Positions 1 to 9,600 of a DNA stretch of 64,000 bases are shown piece after piece (the first letter of the stretch is position 1; each line of letters opens with the position of its first letter). The stretch is taken from NCBI RefSeq assembly GCF_036711975.1, contig NW_027248941.1, positions 806,001 to 870,000 of the forward strand. The letters run 5' to 3'. Below the pieces are notes generated by a model. It saw only the letters and a list, made by a program, of their open reading frames with translations. It had not been told where the DNA came from and did not search any database. This DNA is from Onthophagus taurus (Eukaryota > Arthropoda > Insecta > Coleoptera > Scarabaeidae). Position numbers and translations under genes: made by a program.

Positions 1-1790
1 TTTCGTTACCAAACATAACCTAAAAATCGAAACGTCACCTGTCAAAATTAATTTAATTTCTTTGTTTTTTAAAGTGGATATGTCGTGTTTGGTGTCGTTT
101 TAAAGGATTTTTTGTGCCGATTACGATTATCTTTGTTAAAAATTGTTTTGGTTTAATAATAAAAAATTTTATTATAAAAAAAAATTTCTTTTTATTAAAA
201 AATTAGAATCCTCGTGAAGAATCCTTCAAAACGACACCAAACTCGACGGGGTTACCCCCAAAAACAACGAAGATATCGCCGATTTCGTTACCAAACATAA
301 CCTAAAAATCGAAACGTCACCTGTCAAAATTAATTTAATTTCTTTGTTTTTTAAAGTGGATATGTCGTGTTTGGTGTCGTTTTAAAGGATTTTTTGTGAC
401 GATTACGATTATGTTTGTTAAAAATTGGTTTGGTTTAATAATAAAAAAATATTATAATAAAAATTTTTTTTATTAAAAAATTAGAATCCTCGCGAAGAAT
501 CCTTTAAAATGACACCAAACTCGACGGGGTTACCCCCAAAAACAACGGAGATATCGCCGATTTCGTTACCAAACATAACCTAAAAGTCGAAACGTCACCT
601 GTCAAAATTAATTTAACTTTTTTGTTTTTTAAAGTGGATATGTCGTGTTTGGTGTCGTTTTAACGGATTTTTTGAGCCGATTACGATTATGTTTGTTAAA
701 AATTGTTTTGTTCTAATAATAAAAAAAATTTTTTTTATTAAAAAATTAGAATCCTTGCGAAAAATCCTTTAAAACGACACCAAACTCGATGGGGTTACCT
801 CGAAAAACAACGGAGATATCGCCGATTTTGTTACCAAACATAACCTAAAAATCGAAACGTCACCTGTCAAAATTAATTTAACTTTTTTGTCTTTTAAAGT
901 GGATATGTCGTGTTTGGTGTCGTTTTAAAGGATTTTTTGTGCCGATTACGATTATGTTTGTTAAAAATTGTTTTGGTGTAATAATAAAAAACTTTTTTTT
1001 TATTAAAAAATTAGAATCCTCGCGAAGTATTCTTTAAAACGACACCAAACTCGACGGGGTTAAGCCCAAAAACAACGGAGATATCGCCGATTTCGTTACC
1101 AAACATAACCTAAAAATCGAAACGTCACCTGTCAAAATTAATTTAACTTTTTTGTTTTTTAAAGTGAATATGTCGTGTTTGGTGTTGTTTTAAAGGATTT
1201 TTTGAGCCGATTACGATTATGTTTGTTAAAAATTGTTTTGTTCTAATAATAAAAAAAATTTTTTTTTTATTAAAAAATTAGAATCCTCGCGAAGAATCCT
1301 TTAAAACGACCCCAAACTCGACGGGGTTACCTCCAAAAACAACGGAGATATCGCCGATTTCGTTACCCAACATAACCTAAAAATCGAAACGTCACCTGTC
1401 AAAATTAATTTAACTTTTTTGCTTTTTAAAGTGGATATGTCGTGTTTGGTGTCGTTTTAAAGGATTTTTTGTGCCGATTACGATTATGTTTGTTAAAAAT
1501 TGTTTTGGTTTAATAATAAAAAAATTTTTTTTTTTATTAAAAAATTAGAATCCTCGCGAATTATTCTTCAAAACGACACCAAACTCGATGGGGTTACCCC
1601 CAAAAACAACGGAGATATCGCCGATTTCGTTGCCAAACATAACCTAAAAATCGAAACGTCACCTGTCAAAATTAATTTAACTTTTTTGTTTTTTAAAGTG
1701 GATATATCGTGTTTGGTGTCGTTTTAAAGGATTTTTTGTGCCGATTACGATTATGTTTGTTAAAAATTGCTTTGGTTTAATAATAAAAAA
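1..1790. repeat. Satellite, ~265-282 bp unit, about 6.5 copies
   Basis: Tandem array continuing off the left edge. The landmark TTTCGTTACCAAACATAACC, with small changes, starts near 1, 283, 561, 827, 1091, 1358 and 1624. Each unit holds an inverted pair: a left arm reading GTTTGGTGTCGTTTTAAAGG and a right arm reading CCTTTAAAACGACACCAAAC, separated by about 115 bases that include A/T runs. Open frames inside it (for example 1500-1727) are short, follow the repeat and are not genes. The array stops about 220 bases before the bHLH start codon, so it may touch that promoter. Confidence 0.93.
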
Positions 1791-2011
1791 TTTTAATTAT
1801 ATAAAAAAAAAAATTTTTTTCTTAAAAATCGTTAAAAATAACTTTGAAACTGAAACATCTGTAAAACTCATTAAAGCCGTCATCCGGGGACACTTGTTGC
1901 TCTCGAAAACGTAAATCCGGGCCGTTTCGGTATTTAACACCAACCAAGAGGCTTCGTAATACACAAGATTTCGTCGCATAACAAAATTACAATTAACTAA
2001 TATAAAATAAA

Positions 2012-5000
2012 ATGGATTATTTCCATCCATTTAACGTAAACGCAATGGACGATTTTTGCGATAACCCAAAAAAGAAAAGGGGGGAAAATGTGAAACAAAG
2101 AACTCAAGCGAACGCGCGAGAAAGAGATAGAACGCATAGGTAAGAATTAAATTAATCGAAATTAAAATTTTAACAAAAAAATCTTGTAGTGTAAACTCGG
2201 CTTTTACCACCTTAAGACACTTAATCCCAACCGAACCGAAAGACCGGAAGTTGAGTAAAATAGAAACGCTAAGATTGGCATCAAGTTACATCGCGCATTT
2301 GGGGACGCAGCTGGTTGCAGGTAAAAAAGGACTTTAAAAATTTCTTTTAAATTTATTTTTGTGTTCAAGGAGGGATTGAACAACCTTGCCTAAGATTGCA
2401 ACAACTAAGCGACGCGACCCAATCGCCTAATAACCACCGACAAGTTTGCACCTTTTGCATAGCCCACAATAAAAAAGGATCAAGGGTAATTTTTTTATTA
2501 TATAATTTTTATCATTAAATTCGTAATCGCGCCGAAAAATCCTTTAAAACGAGCCCAAACACGACGAAGTTATCTCCAAAAACAACCGAGATAAGCTTGT
2601 TTAAAAATCATTTTGACAGTTTGTGTCAAATTTGACACATTAAGTTAAAAATGTCATTTTTAATCAATATATAATAATTTTTTCATGAAATTTGAGTTTT
2701 TATATTGACGCAATCAATATTAAGTTTTTAGGTGAATGTCAAATTTGACACGTTGAAAGTAAAATCTTAATTTTTATATAATTAAGTACCATTTTGGAAG
2801 TTAAATTCGTAATCGCGCCGAAAAATCCTTTAAAACGAGCCCAAACACGATGGGGTTATCTTTAAAAACAACCGCGAACGCCTGTTTAAAAATTATTTTG
2901 ACAGTTTGTATCAAATTTGACAGATTAAGTTAAAAATGTCATTTTTTAATCACGATACGATTATTTTTTCTTCATATTTGATTTTTTATATTGACACATT
3001 GAATATTAAGTATTTACGTTAACGTCAAATTTGACAGGTTGAAAATAATTTGACGTTTAACGTTCAAATTGGTGAATTTAGCTTTAAATTAATAATTAAA
3101 TGCCGCATTAATGATAAAATTTCAATCAATCAATTTGAAAAATGTCATGTGTCAAATTTGACATTACTTACGTCAATCTTTATATCATTAAGTGTCATAT
3201 TTGATACTTAAATTCGTATTCGCGACGAAAAATCCTTTAAAACGACCCCAAACACGACGGGGTTATCTTCAAAAACAACCGAGATGTGATCGTTTAAAAA
3301 TCATTTTGACAGTTTGTGTCAAATTTGACGGATTAAGTTAGAAATGTCATTTTTTAATGAAAATACGATTATTTTTTCATCAAATTTGAACTTTTATATT
3401 GACACAATCGATATTAAGTTTTTAGATGAATGTCAAATTTGACAGGTTGAAAGTAAAATTTCAAATTTTTATGTAATTAAGTACTTCTTTCAATTTTAAA
3501 TTCGTATTCGCGGCGAAAAATCCTTTAAAACGAGCCCAAACACGATGGGGTTATCTTTAAAAACAACCGAGATACGCTTGTTTAAAAATTATTTTGACAG
3601 TTTAAACATTAAAGTGACAAATTAAGTTGGAAATGTCACTTATACGATTATTATCTCCTCCATACGTTCAAATTTCATTTTCTACAATGACATATTGAAG
3701 GTTAAGTCATCAAGTAAATGTCAAATTTGACAGGTTGAATATAAAATTGACATTTAACGTTCAAATTGGTGAATAAAACCTCAAATTGACAATTAAATGT
3801 CAAAATTGGCGATAAAATACGATTAATTTAGTGTTTAGCTTAAAAATGTCAAGTGTCAAATTTGACAGTTTAAACATTAAAGTGACAGATTAAGTTGCAA
3901 ATGTCACTTATACGATTATTATCTCTCCAACTCGTTCAAATTTCATTTTCTACAATGACACATTAATTGTTAAGTCATTAAGTAAATGTCAAATTTGACA
4001 GGTTGAAAATAAAATTGACATTTATCATTCAAATTGGTGATTTAAACCTCAAATCAACAGTTAAATGTCATATTGGTGATAAAATATGATTAATTTAGTG
4101 CACAACTTATAAACGTCAAGTGTCAAATTTGACAGTTTAAACATTAAAGTGACAGATTAAGTTGCAAATGTCACTTATACGATTATTATCTCTCCAACTC
4201 GTTCAAATTTCATTTTCTACAATGACACATTAATTGTTAAGTTATTAAGTAAATGTCAAATTTGACAGGTTGAAAATAAAATTGACATTTATCATTCAAA
4301 TTGGTGATTTAAACCTCAAATCAACAGTTAAATGTCATATTGGTGATAAAATATGATTAATTTAGTGCACAACTTATAAACGTCAAGTGTCAAATTTGAC
4401 AGTTTAAACATTAAAGTGACAGATTGTGTTGGAAATGTCACTTATACAATTATAATCTCCGCCATTCGTTCCCATTTCATTTTCTACAATGACACATTAA
4501 ATGTTGTCATCAAGTAAATGTCAAATTTGACAGGTTGAACATAAAATTGACATTTAACACTTAAATTGGGACCTCAAATTTATAAACGATTAAAAAAATT
4601 AATTTAATACACAACTTGTAAACGTCAAGTGTCAAATTTGACAGTTTAAACATTAAATTTAATTTTCTACATATTAAATTTCAAGGTAAACATCAAATTT
4701 GACATATTGAAAATAAAATTGACATTTAACATTCAAATTGGTGAATTTAACCTCAAATTAATACTTAAACGTCATATTAATGAGAACATTCATTAATTTA
4801 GTACACAACCTGTCAATGTCATGTGTCAAATTTGACAGTTTAAACATTAAAGTGACAGATTGTGTTGGAAATGTCACTGATACAATTATAATCGTATCCG
4901 CCATTCGCTCCAATTTCATTTTTTACAATGACACATTAAATGTTGTCATCAAGTAAATGTTATATTTGACAGGTTGAACATAAATTTGACATTTAACATT

Positions 5001-5881
5001 CAAATTGGTGAATTTAACCTCAAATTGACAATTAAATCTCATATTGACGATAAAATATGATTAATTTAGTGTTCAGCTTATAAACGTCAAGTGTCAAATT
5101 TGACAGTTTAAACATTAAAGTGACAGATTGAGTTGGAGATGTCACTTATACGATTATTATCTCCTTCATATATTCAAATTTCATTTTCTACAATGACACA
5201 TGAAATGTTAAGTCATCAAGTAAATGTCAAATTTGACAGGTTGAAAGTAAAATTGACATTTATCATTCAAATTGGTGATTTAAACCTCAAATCAACAATT
5301 AAATGTCATATTGGTGATAAAATATGATTAATTTAATGCACAACTTATAAACGTCAAGTGTCAAATTTGACAGTTTAAACATTAAAGTGACAGATTGTGT
5401 TGGAAATGTCACTGATACAATTATAATCGTATCCGCCATTCGTTCCAATTTGATTTTTTACAATGACACATTAAATGTTGTCATCAAGTAAATGTCAAAT
5501 TTGACAGGTTGAACATAAATTTGACATTTAACATACAAATTGGTGAATTTAACCTCAAATTAATACTTAAACGTCATATTAATGAGAACATTCATTAATT
5601 TAGTACACAACTTGTCAATGTCATGTGTCAAATTTGACATTTATATTAAAGTGGTTTTATCTCGGTTATTATTCGAGATAACCTAGTCGTGTTTGGACTT
5701 ATTTTGAAGGATTTTCAATTTCCCACACAAAAATGTCGATTAATCGTTAATTTTGTACTTTTAGAAAAAAGTTTTAGAAGAAAAAGAAGATTTATACAAA
5801 TCGAATCAACAAGGGGGATATTTTTATGAAGCGGAATGCTTTAACGATCAAAATTTCGAAGTAAACGAAGCTTATTTTTAA
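2012..5881 (+). CDS. bHLH transcription factor, paraxis/TCF15-scleraxis family
   Basis: Four coding exons: 2012-2139, 2190-2320, 2370-2485 and 5765-5881, giving 163 residues with frame kept at all three junctions. The bHLH domain spans about residues 29-81: the basic part reads [14 protein letters not shown], and helix 2 includes [18 protein letters not shown]. This is the hallmark of the mesodermal paraxis/TCF15/scleraxis group; flies have a single-copy relative. In the family these proteins dimerise with E-proteins (Daughterless) and bind E-boxes in the nucleus. The tail carries two cysteines (CTFC) and an acidic C-terminus ending EAYF. The start is the first ATG in frame with the domain. 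The last intron, about 3.3 kb, is almost wholly satellite. Family assignment is strong; exact orthology to TCF15 rather than scleraxis is inferred. Confidence 0.9.
2515..5700. repeat. Palindrome-rich intronic satellite (~133-bp rhythm, ~267-bp unit)
   Basis: Fills intron 3 of the bHLH gene. The 14-base perfect palindrome TGTCAAATTTGACA or a one-to-two-base variant occurs about 23 times. From 3720 to 5630 the spacing is nearly constant (about 3720, 3856, 3987, 4121, 4255, 4388, 4521), so two palindromes make a ~267-bp unit. The left part (2515-3600) is a divergent version and also carries the word CCTTTAAAACGA shared with the 1-1790 array. Open frames here are repeat shadows. Confidence 0.93.
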
Positions 5882-5928
5882 TTCTAAAACATAATTTTAG
5901 TTTTAACCCGATTTTGTTGTTGTAAATT

Positions 5929-5934
5929 AATAAA
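5929..5934 (+). terminator. Candidate poly(A) signal of the bHLH gene
   Basis: AATAAA lies 48 bases after the stop codon, the first such hexamer downstream. Weak evidence alone in AT-rich DNA. Confidence 0.45.
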
Positions 5935-6667
5935 AAATTAAATTTTATTTTAACTTTTTTAACTTACCTCTCACTATTTAAACTTTTACCAGTTTGGTAA
6001 GTTGAACAATTCAGAAAAAGATAAGAACCAGATTTTTCTTTCTCCAGGTCAGAATTAACACTTTTTTCGGGGATCATTTCTAATTATTTTTGAGAATATC
6101 CCAAAATAAATCGATTTAACACAAAATTTCGCTTAATTAATCTCGTCATTTTCAAATTAATCAAAAATAAAACTAAAATTAATTTTAAATCAAGTTCTAA
6201 ATCATTTCGAATACGCCCCTGGAATTCTTATGAATCACTTACAAACAAGGAGTTCCAGTTTAAACCATCATTTTCTAATTGAAATCGGTTTCAAATCAAC
6301 ATTCCAACATCGAGGGCGTCCAAATCGAGTCGAAATTAACAAGAATTTGAGAGGTGAGCGATTTTTTAACACTTTTTTAACAAACTACGCCCTCCTAACC
6401 TCACTTTTTCACCAGAACAAAAAAAATTTCAAAATAAAACTAAATTTAAACGTTAACTCAATAAAAATATGATTAATTATTGATTAAAATCGTTGTTTGG
6501 TTTAAAATGGACGATTTCGATAAACAATTAGATGAATTAACACGTATTTAGTGAACTACGCCCTTCTAACCTCACTTTTTGCTCCAGAACAAAAAAATTT
6601 CGAAATAAAACTTAATTTAAACGTTAAATATGATTAATTATTGATTAATTTCGTGATTTGTTTTAGA
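5935..6667 (+). other. Zyxin 5' region with candidate non-coding exon
   Basis: No coding region is supported. A GTGAGC donor at 6354, after the somewhat less AT-rich stretch 6215-6353, could end a 5' UTR exon that splices to the acceptor at 6666-6667 just before the zyxin ATG. The open frame at 6230-6472 runs through this donor and looks fortuitous. Confidence 0.4.
6370..6551 (+). pseudogene. Decayed tandem copy of zyxin intron end plus first coding exon start
   Basis: About 155 bases (6370-6530) are repeated at 6540-6690. The upstream copy contains an ATG reading MDDFDKQLDEL and then a stop, against [11 protein letters not shown] in the real exon. Its splice acceptor has changed from TTTTAG to TTTAAA, so it should be skipped by splicing. 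See the finding for this stretch. Confidence 0.8.
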
Positions 6668-9600
6668 ATGGACGATCTGGATAAACAATTAGCTGAATTA
6701 CAATTAATTAATAATGCCGAGTTACCTCCGAATCCATCAACTTTACAGAAGCAAAGCACCCCGGGGAAAAAAATAGCACCCACTGTTCCCCCAAAACCGA
6801 AAAAACAACAACCTTTGGTGCTAAATTGCTTTTAGTTGATTTAAAAGATAATTTAATAATAAAAATTTAACATTTTAGGTCCCCCATTCGTATTCGATCC
6901 AACAAAATCTTGAACCTTCGTATTCATCGCGTTTACACAGCCCCGGTGGGGCTAATTTTTATTCCAACATAACCCAAAATGTCCAACACAGCAAAACTCC
7001 CTCGAATTCTTCCACACTTCCTTTAGGAACGAGCATGTCTCAAAGTAGTTTGTATGGAAATTCTAGTGATCATTACGCAAATATACTTGGAATGGAACCG
7101 GGAAGTGGGCAATATTCAAATTTACCACCTCCCCCTCCTCCAATAACCCCGGCTCAATCACAAACGGGGAGTGTTTCAGGAAGTGTTCGAGGTAGCCCCC
7201 AAACTGTGTCTACATCCGGGTTTGGGAACACTAATTTCGTTCCAAAAGGTTATAATAAGAAGCCGGAGCAAGTTACTTATAGTAATGTTCAAGTTGGGGG
7301 GTTCCGAGGGGGCGAAAGATCGATTTATAGCAATGTTCAAGGTGTTTATAACAACGTTGGGAGTTTATATGCGAATGGAGGTAATAAAAAGTTGTTTAAT
7401 TCGTTTTAATTCACTAAAATCGTTTTGTTAGAGGACTTACCTCCGCCTCCACCGCCGGTTCAACCATCCAATTTACCGGAATACACACCATGCACGGTTA
7501 ACACCAATTTTCCACCACCTCCGGATGATTTTCCACCGCCTCCATCACCTGTAAGTTCGAGTTATAGCGAGTTACGTCGTGCTACTCAACCGAGTCAAGA
7601 TTATAATAATTACGGGATGGGTTCGGTGAGTTTTTTTTATTCTAATTAACAAAGCAAATTTAAATAAATACCTTTTTATTTAGTATGGAACATCCAGTCA
7701 GGTAATTTTATTAATATATTTAAAAATAAATCGATTAAAAAATTCGTTTGACATTTCGAGGTTAATTTTGACATTTCTAAATTCGACATTTTGAGGTTAA
7801 ACGAAATAAATTTTTTAATTTCGTATTTTGAAACATCTTAACGCATTTTTATGTTTTAATTGAAACGCAAAAATGATTTTTTGTTTATTTCTTACCTTTA
7901 TTTGTGTTGAATTATGTTTATCAAGTTTGTTGGTTTAAAAATATGAATGTGATTCTTCCTCTTGTATAAGCTTTAAGAAGCATAAATAATTAAACAGGTT
8001 ATGGGCTCAAATTCAGTTCAATTCGGTCCATAACTAACATAATTTCGATAAATTAGCCAATTTTCTGCAAATCTTTTTCGCTCCTTTGACAGTTCGCAAC
8101 TTTTACTTCAATACTGCCAACCTCGAAAAAACAAAAAAATCCGTGCCAAACAAATCGTATCTCGAAATATTTTAACAATTTATTTAAATTCGAATAAAAC
8201 AAGTTTAAATATATCCATTTTAACGTAAAACTATAATTTTTATATTATTATAATCCATTTTTTAATTCGGAGGAGTAAAATGAAGCGCAAAAAAGAAGGG
8301 TTGCCATTGGTTAGTTTTAAGCTAAAATAACCCTAGGAAAATTCAAGATGTTGCCGGTCGCCTAGAAATATTCGGATTGATTAAAACATTCAAGGTTTGA
8401 ACACATTTTACAGGTTTTTTAATAAAGAATACATCATGAGGTTGTCCATTATAGTTGTCTATTATAGGATAACCAACTTCAGGTGTAAAATATGGTGTTC
8501 AATATTATAACGTCAAGTGTCAAATTTGACAGTTTAAAAATTAAAGTGACAGATTAAGTTGGAAATGTTACTTATACAATTATTATTTCCTCTATTCGTT
8601 CAAATTTCATTTTCTACAATGACACATTGAATGTTAAGTCATCAAGTAAATGTCAAATTTGACAGGTTGAAAATGAAATTGACATTTATCATTCAAATTA
8701 GTGAATATAACGTCGAATTAATACTTAAATGTCATATTAATGAGAAGATTCGATTAATTTAGTACACAACTTGTCAATCTGTCATCATGCCATCTGTCAA
8801 ATTTGACAGTTTAAATATTAAAGTGATTTTATCTCGGTTATTATTCGAGATAACCTAGTTTTTTTTAATAAAAATACATCGTGTGGAACACCGTGAAGTT
8901 GACAACTAACTTCAAGTTTAAAATGTCAACCTCAATTTTGACTTATTTGTAATCTTCATTAAAAATCCTTTAAAATGAGTACAAACACGACATATTTATC
9001 TTCAATATTAATGAAGTTATGGTCAACTTCCGGTTAGAAATGTCAACCTCAATTTTGACATATTTGTAATCGTCGTCAAAAATCCTTTAAAAGGAGTCCA
9101 AAGATAATACGTTTAATTCTAATATTACGCGAGATATAAGCAACTTCCTGTTTGAAATGTCAATGTCATTTTGATGTATTCTTAATTTTTAGAAAATGTC
9201 TTAAAATTGGTCATAAAAACAAGATATAATAAAAAAAAATTGAAAATTAAGGTTGGTATTAATATTTAAAAATTAAATTGCTATGTTAACTTCCGGTTTA
9301 ATGTTTTTATTCTAACTTTTTTGTTTTTTGAGATAAATGCATCATGTTTGGACTCATTTTAAAGGTTTTTTAATGAAGATGACAAATATGTCAAAATTGA
9401 CGTTGACGTTTCAAACCGGAAGTGATCATATCTCCATTAATATTAAAGTTAAATATATCGAGTTTGGACTCATTTTAAAGGATTTTTTATGAAGTTGACA
9501 AATATGTCAAAATTAAAGTTTAAAGTTCGAATTTTTTTGTTTTTTGAGATAAGTGCATCATGTTTGGACTCATTTTAAAAGTTATTTTATCAAGATTACG

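Noticed and set aside
5133-5327. 64-codon open frame in the bHLH intron
   Set aside because: Lies entirely within the palindrome satellite and is not kept in neighbouring units.
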